Positions 1 through 9,010 of a stretch of 64,000 nt of DNA are shown here, in pieces. The notes under the pieces were generated by a model. The model ran no database searches, was not told where the DNA came from, and saw only the letters and a program-made list of their open reading frames with translations. Each line of letters starts with the position of its first letter. Within the stretch, counting starts at the first letter, position 1. Where the stretch lies: positions 186,001 to 250,000 of the forward strand of contig NZ_MIET01000030.1 of NCBI RefSeq assembly GCF_003590335.1, given 5' to 3'. The position numbers and the translations under genes were made by a program. The stretch comes from Pseudoalteromonas sp. MSK9-3 (GTDB taxonomy: Bacteria > Pseudomonadota > Gammaproteobacteria > Enterobacterales > Alteromonadaceae).

Positions 1-1023
1 CGGTCTGTTTTATATTTAGATAAGGCAACTAACGATACACAGTGGCTTTTAGGGTATGGGCTTTACAGCAATTTCTTAATGTCTGATGATGTATTAGACA
101 CGCACGACGTACATAAATCACTGCAAACGTTATTAATTAGCCGGCCAGTTATCATTTTTGATGCTCAACAACCTTTGGCATTTGCTAATCAAGCGGCTTT
201 AGAACAAGTGTACAAATACTTGGTGCTGAACCATGTAGGTTTATTTCAAAGTAAACAAGACTTTTTCACAACCATAGCAGAGCAAGGGGGCTTAAAGGGC
301 GAGCAGTTACTTTGGATTTTAGAAGTGCTACCAGTACGTCAGTTTCAGCAGCTCAGCACTGCACTTATCCATAACATTGATAATGTACTTATACATGCCA
401 GAAACCAAGGGATCACACACTTAGGTTATGTTGATAGTCACCCTGTCGCGCTAAGCTTATTGAGTGCCTATTCGCAACAAACACCCAGAGTACACCTAAT
501 TAATGCCATGACGACATGGATCAATGCGTCATGCCAGTGTGGTTTTGAATTAGGGGTAACAGATTCAAGTAAATCCATTATCGATAACTCTATTGCCTTA
601 AACATTGGTGATGTGGGTTATTTAGGGTTTGAATGGGTACAAAGTTATCATGGCGGGCAGACATTACAGCCTTGTCAATCATTACTGAAACAAGGCGTTA
701 ACGTGTGTTTGCAATCAGGCTTTCCTATGCTGCCTTTATCTCCGCTTAAGAATGCACAGCAAGCCACGTCTAGAGAGATGGAATATGCTCCTCATTGTTA
801 TACAGCCAATGAACGTATTTTAGATAAAAAACAGTGTTTTACGCGTTTACAATCTTTGAGAAGTATTTCAAGTGCCGCTGCATCCCATTTAAAAATATAT
901 CCCCAAGCAGGGCGCTTATTCGTAGGTGGTCGAGCTAATTATTTGGTTCTGTCAAACGACCCTCTGCAGTGTTCTGACTTTGAAATGAGACATATTCAGG
1001 TGATGCATAGTTCAGTAAATTAA
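1..1023 (+). CDS. Amidohydrolase-like protein (YtcJ type), C-terminal part only
   Basis: The frame is open from the first base of the window, so the true start lies upstream; the first in-window ATG at 79 sits inside the conserved region and is not a credible start. About 340 residues are visible. The block RPVIIFDAQQ...ANQAAL resembles the mid-region of YtcJ-type amidohydrolases (amidohydrolase_3), where an Asp-x-His...Asn...Ala-Leu pattern is usual. Here the His is replaced by Gln. The C-terminal GGRANYLVLSNDP resembles the usual closing strand, where these enzymes read roughly G-x-x-A-D-x-V-x-L-x-x-D. The family hydrolyses amide or ester bonds with metal-bound water; the substrate cannot be read from this fragment. 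With the His change it may be a divergent or inactive member. The family call is reasonably sure, the activity is not. Confidence 0.65.
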   Translation, partial: RSVLYLDKATNDTQWLLGYGLYSNFLMSDDVLDTHDVHKSLQTLLISRPVIIFDAQQPLAFANQAALEQVYKYLVLNHVGLFQSKQDFFTTIAEQGGLKGEQLLWILEVLPVRQFQQLSTALIHNIDNVLIHARNQGITHLGYVDSHPVALSLLSAYSQQTPRVHLINAMTTWINASCQCGFELGVTDSSKSIIDNSIALNIGDVGYLGFEWVQSYHGGQTLQPCQSLLKQGVNVCLQSGFPMLPLSPLKNAQQATSREMEYAPHCYTANERILDKKQCFTRLQSLRSISSAAASHLKIYPQAGRLFVGGRANYLVLSNDPLQCSDFEMRHIQVMHSSVN

Positions 1024-1346
1024 CCTATTTACTCGATGTATCTTGACGGTATTGGCAAAAATGATTGTGTTAAAGCCATCTCCACAGCATGTCTTTCCCT
1101 ATACTTAAGTGTTTTATTTTTAACATGATACGCCCACGGTTATGTGGTTTTCATCTGCTTTTTATTTCATGGACTGAGAATCCCTCTTTGTTATCCAATT
1201 GGCACGCTTAAGAACTTGAACAGAGAGTTATGACAGTTTTTATTACTTTATATTATATAAAATATATTGTATATCTTGTAATTTAAATGTAAAAAATATA
1301 ATTCCTCAACTTGAGTTGTGGATTGACAACATTTAAAGGACAAATT
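1024..1346. other. Intergenic, AT-rich; promoter region of the collagenase
   Basis: No ORF with a credible start was found in these 323 bases. The right part, about 1245-1300, is extremely AT-rich and probably holds the collagenase promoter, but no clear -35/-10 pair could be assigned. No strong terminator hairpin for the upstream gene was seen. Confidence 0.5.
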
Positions 1347-4124
1347 ATGAAACTATCAGCGCTTATGGTGGCTCTACCTGTCATTGGATTAAATTTCAAT
1401 GCAGTAGCCCATCATCAAGAACAACACCGTGCAATAAAACCGATCGCCTCTGATGTAACAAATACTCAGTTCCATGGTCATCATAGTTCAGAAGGTCATG
1501 AACGAGCCCCGAATGCCGCTTCTTTACAGTCACTGACTCTCACTATGTTAAAACAACCATCTTATGGCACATTTAAAGTCTTATCTGGCTGTGATTTAAA
1601 TGCGTTGGCAATGGCTAATTCATCACAATTATTGACTGAAATTAAACAACAAGGGCGTACATGCATCAATGAACTGTTTAGTGCAAATGACGTTATTCAA
1701 CAGCAAGTATTTACATCAGATAAAATGTTTGCTGCAGCAAACCGTGCGAAAGTACTTGCATCCAGTTACAGTGGGCAAGGCGACAGCGAACTAGAGGCGC
1801 TATTTTTATATATTCGCGCTGGGTATTATGTAGAGTTTTATAACGATGGCGTTCAATTTGAAAGTTGGTTAAAGCCTGCAGTAAAAAATGCCATAGATGC
1901 GTTCGTCAATAACAATCACTTTTATGACAACAACGAGGCACATGGTCAGTTATTAAAAGAAGTTATTACGACAATGGATAGCTCGGAACAGCAAGATGTG
2001 TATTTGCCAGTTATTAAACAATGGTTGAGTCGGTTTGATCAAAATTATGCGAATAGTCGTAATATGCATCGGGCTATCAATGGCATTTTTACCGTATTAT
2101 ACCGTGGACAGTGGAATGATAATTTTAAAGCTTTAATCAAATCAGACACTCAACTCATTCAGTTGCTCAGTGAATTTACCAAACAAACATGGCTGATTGG
2201 CGCTGATGCTGAATACTTAATGGTTAACGCGGCGGGTGAATTAGCCAGATTAAAAGCGTACAAAAACACGCCGATTCAAACTCAAGTTGATACCGCGCTT
2301 ATACAGCTTTTTGCAGCCTATAAAAGTTATGGGTATGGTGATGCGATTTGGCTAAACGCGGCTGATGTAGCGACATATTATGCTGATTGTAGTCAATTCA
2401 ACATATGTGGTTTTGAAACTCAGTTAACGGCACAAGCTTTGTCACAAACCTATCAATGTAGTGACACCGTTAAAATTCGCTCACAAGATATGACTGCAGC
2501 GCAGCATGTTGCCGCATGTAGCACTATGGCTGTCGAAGAAACCCGTTTTCATACCCGTTTAGCTACAGGTCAAACCCCTGTAGCAGATGATAATAATACA
2601 TTTTTACAGGTCAACATCTTCAATAGCAGCGACGACTATAAAAAATACGCCAAAGCAATTTTTAAAATAGACACCAACAATGGGGGCATGTATCTAGAGG
2701 GCGACCCTAGCAAAATTGGTAACCAAGCAAACTTTATCGCATATGAGGCGACATACGCTAAGCCAGAACATTTTGTTTGGAACCTTGAGCATGAATATGT
2801 GCACTATTTAGATGGCAGATTTGATTTATATGGTGATTTTAATGCGCCAACAGAAGCCATCGTGTGGTGGAGCGAAGGGGTTGCTGAATACATTGCTAAC
2901 TTGGACGATAATCAAGCGGCCATTGATACGATTAAAGATGGCTCTACTTACTCGCTTGCACAAATATTTGCGACAACGTATGCAGGGTTTGATCAGGATA
3001 GAATATATCGTTGGGGTTATTTAGCGGTACGGTTTATGTTTGAGCGTCATAATGATGAATTAAATGTTATGTTGGCACGCACACGAGTTGGTGACTGGGC
3101 CGGATACAAAGCGTTGTTATCGAGTTGGAGCAACCAGTATGAGAATGAGTTTACCGCTTGGACACTCGAGTTAGCAAGTGGGGCTGTTAATGATGCACCC
3201 GTAGCGGTTATCAATGGCCCTTATCAAGCAGTGGTAAACCAAGATATTCAGTTTTCAAGTCAAGGTAGCGGTGATAGCGATGGACAAATCAGCGCTTATT
3301 TATGGCAATTTGGTGATGGTACTCAAAGCAATAGTGAAAACCCAAGTCATCGTTACGTTAATGCGGGTGATTACGTTGTGAGCTTGACGGTAACGGATAA
3401 CAAGGGAGCAAGTACTTCAGTTACATCAAGTGCGTCTATTACAGAGAATAATTCTTCCACTCCAGCACTTACCAAAGGGCTACCACGCATTATCTCGGCT
3501 GAGCAGGATTCGTTATTTTATTACACTTTTGACGTGCCTGCAGGGGCGACCGATTTAAAAATATCGACTGGACAAGGAACGGGAGACGTTGATTTATATG
3601 TTCGCTTTGGCAGTAAACCGACCTTAACCGAGTATGATTGTCGGCCATATAAAGGTGGTAATGCGGAACAATGTGACATAGTCGCACCTCAAGTAGGTAC
3701 CTATTACGTGATGACGAGAGGCTATAACCGATATGCCGATGTCAGTTTATTGGCTGATTATGTGTCAGCAGCGTCACGTTTACCTGATAGTTGTCAAACT
3801 CAAGGTGTGGTAACTGGCGGGCGAGTATTGTCTGGGCAAGCTGTGTGCTTGGCAAACCAAACACCCATGTGGTTTAGTATGGAAAACATGAGTGGGCAAA
3901 ATCAAATTCGTATTGAAACCGCATATGGTTCGGGGGACTTATCCCTTGAATACAGTAATTCAGGGTGGCCAAACGAGGCAAATGTGGAAGCAAGCTCGAC
4001 TAATTCAGGCAATAACGAGTGCATCAGTTTAAGTGGTCAATCGCAATACTGGGGATACTTAAAAGTATCTGGTGCGGGTACTGGTAGCACATTAAAAGTA
4101 AGTTATAACGACGGCGGTTGTTAG
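1347..4124 (+). CDS. Secreted M9 family collagenase with PKD and PPC domains
   Basis: This is a zinc metalloprotease of the microbial (Vibrio-type) collagenase family, predicted to be secreted and to degrade collagen-like proteins. Start ATG 1347 is preferred to an upstream TTG at 1311 because AAAGGA lies 7 bases before it and a hydrophobic signal peptide follows at once. In the 925 residues: signal peptide about 1-21, M9 N-terminal region to about 350, catalytic part with the zinc motif HEYVH at 482-486 followed by Asp-Gly, and a candidate third ligand Glu510 in WWSEGVAEY. A PKD domain follows (about 615-700, with FGDGT and Y-x-x-x-G-x-Y), then a PPC domain (about 705-795, GDVDLYVRFG and YDCRPYKGGN) and a second divergent beta domain with Cys pairs to the end. 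It is transcribed alone and followed by a terminator. The PPC domain closely resembles those in the phosphoesterase at 7043-9010. Confidence 0.93.
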   Translation: MKLSALMVALPVIGLNFNAVAHHQEQHRAIKPIASDVTNTQFHGHHSSEGHERAPNAASLQSLTLTMLKQPSYGTFKVLSGCDLNALAMANSSQLLTEIKQQGRTCINELFSANDVIQQQVFTSDKMFAAANRAKVLASSYSGQGDSELEALFLYIRAGYYVEFYNDGVQFESWLKPAVKNAIDAFVNNNHFYDNNEAHGQLLKEVITTMDSSEQQDVYLPVIKQWLSRFDQNYANSRNMHRAINGIFTVLYRGQWNDNFKALIKSDTQLIQLLSEFTKQTWLIGADAEYLMVNAAGELARLKAYKNTPIQTQVDTALIQLFAAYKSYGYGDAIWLNAADVATYYADCSQFNICGFETQLTAQALSQTYQCSDTVKIRSQDMTAAQHVAACSTMAVEETRFHTRLATGQTPVADDNNTFLQVNIFNSSDDYKKYAKAIFKIDTNNGGMYLEGDPSKIGNQANFIAYEATYAKPEHFVWNLEHEYVHYLDGRFDLYGDFNAPTEAIVWWSEGVAEYIANLDDNQAAIDTIKDGSTYSLAQIFATTYAGFDQDRIYRWGYLAVRFMFERHNDELNVMLARTRVGDWAGYKALLSSWSNQYENEFTAWTLELASGAVNDAPVAVINGPYQAVVNQDIQFSSQGSGDSDGQISAYLWQFGDGTQSNSENPSHRYVNAGDYVVSLTVTDNKGASTSVTSSASITENNSSTPALTKGLPRIISAEQDSLFYYTFDVPAGATDLKISTGQGTGDVDLYVRFGSKPTLTEYDCRPYKGGNAEQCDIVAPQVGTYYVMTRGYNRYADVSLLADYVSAASRLPDSCQTQGVVTGGRVLSGQAVCLANQTPMWFSMENMSGQNQIRIETAYGSGDLSLEYSNSGWPNEANVEASSTNSGNNECISLSGQSQYWGYLKVSGAGTGSTLKVSYNDGGC

Positions 4125-4151
4125 TTTTTTATTCTAACTAAGTACTTGTAT

Positions 4152-4180
4152 AAAAAGGTAGCTTTGCTGCCTTTTTTTAT
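4152..4180 (+). terminator. Rho-independent terminator of the collagenase gene
   Basis: A stem AGGTAGC / GCTGCCT with a TTT loop, allowing one G-T pair, is followed by a run of seven T. It begins about 28 bases after the collagenase stop codon. Confidence 0.8.
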
Positions 4181-4279
4181 TTTTGGAACGCGGCAAAAAC
4201 AAAAACCTCACCTAAACTGAAATAGATCTTGGATTAATTAGGTCAACTACCAAGCTTATAAAACAAAGAGGAAATTCAC

Positions 4280-4750
4280 ATGAAAGCACTTACAGGCGCA
4301 GCAATGGCAATGATGGTTGCCGGGTTAGTTGGATGTAATAGTACAAATACGACAAATTCATCAGCAGGCTCGGCGACAGCCAGTGCTGCTGCGAGTGCAA
4401 GTTCGACTGACCTTGTTCATTGTTACGATGTAAACGTATGCGGTGGCCACAATGATTGTAAAACTGCCAGTAATGCGTGTGCAGGTCAAGCATCATGCAA
4501 AGGCACTGGTTTTGTCGCAATGCCTAAAAAAGCATGTGGTGATGTAGGCGGTAAAACAAAAGATGCGTGGGTTGGAGAGATCGCGAAAGCGGCATTAGTG
4601 CATTGTCATGACGTGAATATTTGTGGTGGTCACAATGATTGTAAAACGGCAAGTAATGCATGTGCCGGTCATGCATCGTGCAAAGGTACGGGTTTTGTTT
4701 CAATGCCAGCTAAGTCATGTGGTGATATTGGCGGTAAAGTAAAAAGCTAA
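4280..4750 (+). CDS. bufA2: Bufferin-type (BufA2-like) Cys-rich lipoprotein precursor with internal duplication
   Basis: A 156-residue lipoprotein: a hydrophobic signal ends in the lipobox LVGC (Cys19), followed by a Ser/Ala/Thr-rich linker (20-43). The rest is two nearly identical repeats, about 46-92 and 107-153, each with the pattern VHC-x5-C-x5-CK-x5-C-x5-C-x12-C, giving six Cys per repeat (48, 54, 60, 67, 73, 86 and 109, 115, 121, 128, 134, 147). This matches bufferins, ribosomally made metal-binding peptides whose Cys are oxidised by a DUF692/MNIO enzyme with a DUF2063 partner; both genes follow directly. AGAGGAAA precedes the ATG. The likely role is buffering or sensing of metals such as copper in the envelope (inference from the family). 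Odd points are the lipidation signal, where bufferins usually carry a cleavable Sec signal, and the duplication of the whole core. Confidence 0.85.
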   Translation: MKALTGAAMAMMVAGLVGCNSTNTTNSSAGSATASAAASASSTDLVHCYDVNVCGGHNDCKTASNACAGQASCKGTGFVAMPKKACGDVGGKTKDAWVGEIAKAALVHCHDVNICGGHNDCKTASNACAGHASCKGTGFVSMPAKSCGDIGGKVKS

Positions 4751-4819
4751 TTTGATTTAACCCATTACAGATTATTAGTCCACAAAAGGCTATGGATGGC
4801 CTTATTCATTAGGAAGTCT

Positions 4820-5641
4820 ATGTCAGTACCGTATTTAGGTTTTGGAATGGGGTTGCGTACATGCTACTTCGAACAAATTCTCACTGAGCAACCAGCTGTA
4901 GATTGGTTTGAAATTATTTCAGAAAACTATTTTGTCTCAGGTGGCAAGCCATGGCACTACCTTTCACAAATCAAAGAGCAATACCCTATAGTTATGCACG
5001 GTGTGTCTATGTCGATTGGTAGCACTGATGCGCTTAATTTTGATTACTTAAAACAATTGAAAAACACGATTGAGCGGGTTAACCCTATGTGGGTCTCAGA
5101 TCACATTTGTTTTAGCGCGCTAGGTGAGTTTAATAGTCACGATTTGTTGCCTATGCCCTACACTGAAGAAGCGCTAGACCATCTAACACAGCGTATTTCG
5201 CAAGTACAAGATTACTTAGAAAGGCCAATGATATTTGAGAATGTATCGAGTTACTTGACTTATAAACAGTCGCACATGACTGAATGGGAATTTTTGACTC
5301 AGTTACATAAACAAACGGGATGTCAGTTTTTGCTAGATATAAATAATGTTTATGTCAGTGCTCGAAATCATGGCTTTTCAGCGATGGAATATCTAAATGC
5401 ATTGCCGAAGCAAAGCATTGCACAAATACATTTAGCAGGTCATCAAGATTGTGAAAGCCATATTATAGATACGCATGACCAACCTGTGTGTGATGCAGTG
5501 TGGTCATTATTCTCACAATTTAGTAAACAACTGCCCGCGATTAGTACCATGATTGAGAGAGATGATAATTTTCCGCCTTTATCAGCGTTATTGTCTGAGC
5601 TTGAACAGGCTAAAGCATTAACTAAAGCGCATTGGGGGTAG
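4820..5641 (+). CDS. bufB: DUF692 multinuclear iron oxidase (MNIO), bufferin-modifying enzyme
   Basis: A 273-residue protein of the DUF692 family, TIM-barrel enzymes with two or three iron ions that oxidatively remodel Cys residues of a partner peptide in the cytosol. The family marks are present: the opening GFGMGLR, WFEIISENYF, MHGVSMSIG (His60), WVSDHICF (Asp94, His95), IFENVSSY (Glu140), LLDINNVYV with NHGF (Asp173, His184), IHLAGH (His204, His208) and DTHD (Asp217, His219). Start ATG 4820 is chosen because AGGAAG lies just upstream and the protein then begins as the family does; an ATG at 4796 would add eight unsupported residues. It lies 69 bases after the Cys-rich precursor and only one base separates its stop codon from bufC, so the three form one operon. 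The substrate is presumably the precursor at 4280-4750. Confidence 0.92.
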   Translation: MSVPYLGFGMGLRTCYFEQILTEQPAVDWFEIISENYFVSGGKPWHYLSQIKEQYPIVMHGVSMSIGSTDALNFDYLKQLKNTIERVNPMWVSDHICFSALGEFNSHDLLPMPYTEEALDHLTQRISQVQDYLERPMIFENVSSYLTYKQSHMTEWEFLTQLHKQTGCQFLLDINNVYVSARNHGFSAMEYLNALPKQSIAQIHLAGHQDCESHIIDTHDQPVCDAVWSLFSQFSKQLPAISTMIERDDNFPPLSALLSELEQAKALTKAHWG

Positions 5642-5642
5642 T

Positions 5643-6458
5643 GTGGGAGAACTCGCAAAATTACAAGATGCCTTTGTCGCTATGTTACATACAGGCAGCC
5701 AGGGGTTAATACATGAGATTGAAGATCAAGCACCTCTTTCAGCGAGGCAACGTTTAGAAATTTATCAAAATGCTTACAAGATAAGATTACGCGGTGTTCT
5801 CGAGCAGGACCATGAAACTTTAGGGTTTTATTTAGGCGATGAGCTATTTGACCTTATGCTTTGCCAATATATTGCTCATTACCCTTCGCAAGATCGCTCC
5901 TTGCGTCAATTTGGTGAACGGTTACCGGCATTTTTAAAGGAGACTTCGCCCTTCTCAGAGCATGGTATTTTGGCAGAAATTGCCGAGTTTGAACGTATTT
6001 TACTGCGGGCTTTTGACAGTGCGGATGCTGCCCGCTTGAGCTGGCCTGAGTTACAAGCGATTGATATGAGTCAATGGCCTAACATGATTTTGGTATTGCA
6101 CCCGAGTGTACACTTTTTTGTATGTGATTATGCCAGCGTGGAAAGTTGGCAAGCGTTAAAAGAAAAAAAGATACCGCCAGAGGCAGACATTGATGGAAGC
6201 CATTATTGGTTAATTGCTCGAGAAGTGGCCCTGCGAACAGGGTTCCATCCGTTAACACCATTACAGTGGCGATGTATGCAGAGTATTGCGCAAGGGATGC
6301 CATTTAGTATGGTGTGTCAGTCAGTGATAGGGGAGTTTGATGATGAGCAAGCTGGCTCAATGTTTGTTATTGGTGTTTTGCAATTAGGTATTCAACAAGG
6401 CTGGTTTAGCGATGTGCATTTGCTCCACGGTCAGTCTGTCTCGAAGGCGTTAACGTAA
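5643..6458 (+). CDS. bufC: DUF2063 / HvfC-BufC partner protein of the MNIO enzyme
   Basis: A 271-residue protein with a GTG start one base after the bufB stop codon, so translation is probably coupled. The N-terminal part (about 1-100) has the DUF2063 signature: LQDAFVAMLHTG, then RLEIYQNAYKIRLRGVLEQD and an F-YLGDELFD-like segment. The C-terminal half (about 150-255) matches the less conserved second domain. In HvfB-HvfC and bufB-bufC pairs this protein binds the precursor leader and brings it to the MNIO enzyme; it is not catalytic. It has no signal peptide, which fits a cytosolic recruiting role. No DoxX-like bufD follows; the next gene is convergent. Confidence 0.9.
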   Translation: MGELAKLQDAFVAMLHTGSQGLIHEIEDQAPLSARQRLEIYQNAYKIRLRGVLEQDHETLGFYLGDELFDLMLCQYIAHYPSQDRSLRQFGERLPAFLKETSPFSEHGILAEIAEFERILLRAFDSADAARLSWPELQAIDMSQWPNMILVLHPSVHFFVCDYASVESWQALKEKKIPPEADIDGSHYWLIAREVALRTGFHPLTPLQWRCMQSIAQGMPFSMVCQSVIGEFDDEQAGSMFVIGVLQLGIQQGWFSDVHLLHGQSVSKALT

Positions 6459-6486
6459 CAGAGTTTGGCGTTGAGTCACGGATAAC

Positions 6487-6525
6487 TTGTAGAGCGAGGA
6501 AAGCTCTACAACCCAGTCTTTTTTT
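6487..6525 (+). terminator. Terminator of the bufferin operon
   Basis: A perfect 9-bp stem TTGTAGAGC / GCTCTACAA with a 7-base loop is followed after six bases by a run of seven T. It sits between the convergent bufC and glyoxalase genes and overlaps the end of the latter. Confidence 0.7.
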
Positions 6526-6964
6526 ACCAGCTTCCCGTGTTTCCCATCGAACACCAAGGCTCTTGAGCTGGTAATGCTTCGCCTTTTTGCAGGAGCTCAA
6601 TTGAAATACCATCCGGCGATTGCACAAATGCCATGTGGCCACAACGAGGTGGGCGATTAATAACGACACCGGCAGACATGAGTCTATTACAGGCGTCATA
6701 AATATTGTCGACTGAGAAAGCTAAATGACCAAAGTTTCTTCCGCCGTTGTATTGTTCTTTATCCCAATTATAGGTTAATTCAATGGTTGGCTTGAAGCTG
6801 CTTTTGGCTTCTTCAAGTTGCCCAGGTGCTGCGAGATAAACCAGTGTAAATCGGCCACTTTCGCTGTCGTATCGTTTTACTTCTATTAAGCCAAGTAAAT
6901 CACAGTAAAAACGCATCGACGCGTTTAAGTCTTCAACGCGTACCATTGTGTGTAAAAATTCCAT
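6524..6964 (-). CDS. gloA: Glyoxalase I-like VOC protein (lactoylglutathione lyase)
   Basis: A 146-residue member of the vicinal-oxygen-chelate superfamily, predicted to isomerise the methylglyoxal-glutathione adduct to S-lactoylglutathione in the cytosol. The four metal ligands of glyoxalase I line up: His5 (FLHTMVRVEDL), Glu62 (IELTYNW), His80 (FGHLAFSVD) and Glu123 (GISIELLQKG), with the usual spacing of two beta-alpha-beta modules. Start ATG 6964 is preferred over an upstream frame start at 7012: AAGGGG lies 6-7 bases before it and the protein then opens exactly as the family does. The C-terminus is about 15 residues longer than in the E. coli enzyme. It is convergent with bufC and probably separate from the phosphoesterase operon upstream of it. 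Confidence 0.85.
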   Translation of the reverse strand: MEFLHTMVRVEDLNASMRFYCDLLGLIEVKRYDSESGRFTLVYLAAPGQLEEAKSSFKPTIELTYNWDKEQYNGGRNFGHLAFSVDNIYDACNRLMSAGVVINRPPRCGHMAFVQSPDGISIELLQKGEALPAQEPWCSMGNTGSW

Positions 6965-7042
6965 AAAAATGCCCCTTGTTGTCTTGTTGCAGCCATTGTA
7001 TGGCGAAATCATTAGATAACAAGAGGCAAAGTATGTGCTTAA

Positions 7043-9010
7043 TTAATATTTAGCGGTGACCGTGACGCCACTAAACGTACTATATGCACGTAAGGCAATG
7101 TGCCATGTGCCTGCTTGTGGATTTGATAATACACAATTTTCTACATTACCATCTTTGTATGGTCGACAGTCATAGCTTGATGACGTTGGTTGACTGCCAA
7201 AGCGAACATAAAGGTCGGCATCACCTGTTCCGGATGCTGAATTAACCGTTAAGGTATTTACGCCACTTGGTAACGTGAGTGTTTTGTATACCCATTGATC
7301 TTTACTCGCACCAAGGTTTGGCCATTGCTCTGATCCGCCATTATCTGGGGGAGTTGTTGAGTCAAAACTCGCGACCAAGCTCACACCACTGTACGCTGCA
7401 TAACCAGATAACATGACGTAGTATTTACCCGTTTGAATTGGGCTAATATCACAGGTTTCGTTATTACCGGATTTGTAAGGGCGACAGTCATAGCTTGTTG
7501 CCGTCGGCTTAGTCGCATGCTTAACATACATATCAACATCGCCTGAACCACCAGAGGTTTTAAATGAGAGTGTTTTTGCGCCAGCTGGCACATCTAAAAC
7601 GTAATAAGCTTGGCTGCCTTTGTTGCCAGATTGCCCGGAAATTGGGGTATTGTTAGCCAATGGCGTATCTGCTGGTGGGTCAACTGGATCAGTTGTGTTA
7701 TCAATAATACTCAACCCTGACGCACTTTGTTTTAATACCAGCTCATCTCCTAAGCCACTTGCATACCACCAGTTGATATTTGCAGGTAGCGCAAGGGGAT
7801 TAGCCTCTCTTTGGGCCTTAGTTAAAGTACTTGCAGTACTGTCGAATTGTGCCGTTCTAACCGTCAGGGTGTTATTGGTTACGCTCATTACTTTAAATTG
7901 TTGAATACTGGCAAGGTCAATAGTCCACGACTTTGGATCATTGGCAGAACGTGCAGGTGCGCCCCAGCTACCTTCACCCACATAGACTGTGCCGCCAGTG
8001 GTTGTTTTCACAAAGTTATTACCTGAGGGCTGCAATGCTTCGGTAATTTTGTTGATATGAGTATCGGATTCAACAACCAAGTTCATTTTCTTGTCATAGA
8101 ATGTTTGCGCCCACCAAGTATGCAAAATCGTATTATCTGATTTACCCGAATAATGTGGGTACATAGGTTTATGGTACTGCGCAACACGCCATTTAGCGCT
8201 TGAACCTTGAGATGTAAGGTCTTGTTTTAGCCAATTATTCATGGTGGTCGCATAGTTTGACCAACCACTGTTTTTGTACTGGCTATTCAGTGTGTAGACA
8301 CGCAATAATTGACTGACATTAAATGCCCCATAAGTATCTGAACTGGTACAGCTGCCATCTTTATTAAAATCTACCCCGAATACTTGGCATAGGGTTTTAT
8401 AATTGCCATCTTCGTGATTACCATGGGTTGCAACAAAGGGATAGATACGTTTGTAACTTATGCCATCGATTTGATCAGTCGAGAAGGTTAGCTGCCAATC
8501 TTTGAGGTACTCTTTCATTTCAGATGATGAATTAGCGTTAGTGTAGTCCCCGCCATGCATAATAAAGAGCGGTCTAATTTTAGCGATTAGCTGGTTGCCT
8601 TTTCGTCGGTTTGTCCAGCCTGTTCTTGTATCTCCACCAGCAACCACGGTAAATCCGTTACTTGTTGTTGGCGCAGTTTTAAACCACAAACGCTCACCAC
8701 AGCCTTCACTGTCGCACACGCGATAATAAATATTACTATTGGCCGACAGTCCAGTTAATGTGACAAACTTGCTCTGTAAACTGCTCGCGAAAGTATGCGA
8801 TGCAGATACTTGTTTAGTTTGCCATGTTTGTTCGTTGGTAGAGGTCCCATACTTTACCAAGTGATTGCTGCCCGTGGTTGGAGTAAATCCGATCGTGGCT
8901 TGTTGACTAGGGTTACTATCCCAGACTAATCGATGGTATTGGCTACCAGCATGGGCTGCACTGCTGGCGAGTGCTAGCCCGATTGCTAGACTCACAATGG
9001 GTTGTTTCAT
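7043..9010 (-). CDS. Secreted metallophosphoesterase with two C-terminal PPC domains
   Basis: A 655-residue exported protein: signal peptide 1-21 (cleavage after SSAAHA), a fibronectin/purple-acid-phosphatase-like N domain (about 22-115), then a calcineurin-type metallophosphoesterase domain with GGDTR (125-129), HGGDYTN, THGNHED, QYHKPMY and SDTHINK, which supply the Asp, Asn and His ligands of the dinuclear metal centre. Two PPC domains follow a Pro/Asp-rich linker, each with GD-D-YV and YDCRPYK-GN. It should hydrolyse phosphate esters outside the cell; the substrate is unknown. ATG 9010 has AAAGGA upstream and overlaps the stop of the preceding gene (ATGA), so it is the last gene of a coupled three-gene operon. 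The PPC domains resemble that of the collagenase at 1347, suggesting a shared secretion or surface-binding module. Confidence 0.88.
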   Translation of the reverse strand: MKQPIVSLAIGLALASSAAHAGSQYHRLVWDSNPSQQATIGFTPTTGSNHLVKYGTSTNEQTWQTKQVSASHTFASSLQSKFVTLTGLSANSNIYYRVCDSEGCGERLWFKTAPTTSNGFTVVAGGDTRTGWTNRRKGNQLIAKIRPLFIMHGGDYTNANSSSEMKEYLKDWQLTFSTDQIDGISYKRIYPFVATHGNHEDGNYKTLCQVFGVDFNKDGSCTSSDTYGAFNVSQLLRVYTLNSQYKNSGWSNYATTMNNWLKQDLTSQGSSAKWRVAQYHKPMYPHYSGKSDNTILHTWWAQTFYDKKMNLVVESDTHINKITEALQPSGNNFVKTTTGGTVYVGEGSWGAPARSANDPKSWTIDLASIQQFKVMSVTNNTLTVRTAQFDSTASTLTKAQREANPLALPANINWWYASGLGDELVLKQSASGLSIIDNTTDPVDPPADTPLANNTPISGQSGNKGSQAYYVLDVPAGAKTLSFKTSGGSGDVDMYVKHATKPTATSYDCRPYKSGNNETCDISPIQTGKYYVMLSGYAAYSGVSLVASFDSTTPPDNGGSEQWPNLGASKDQWVYKTLTLPSGVNTLTVNSASGTGDADLYVRFGSQPTSSSYDCRPYKDGNVENCVLSNPQAGTWHIALRAYSTFSGVTVTAKY

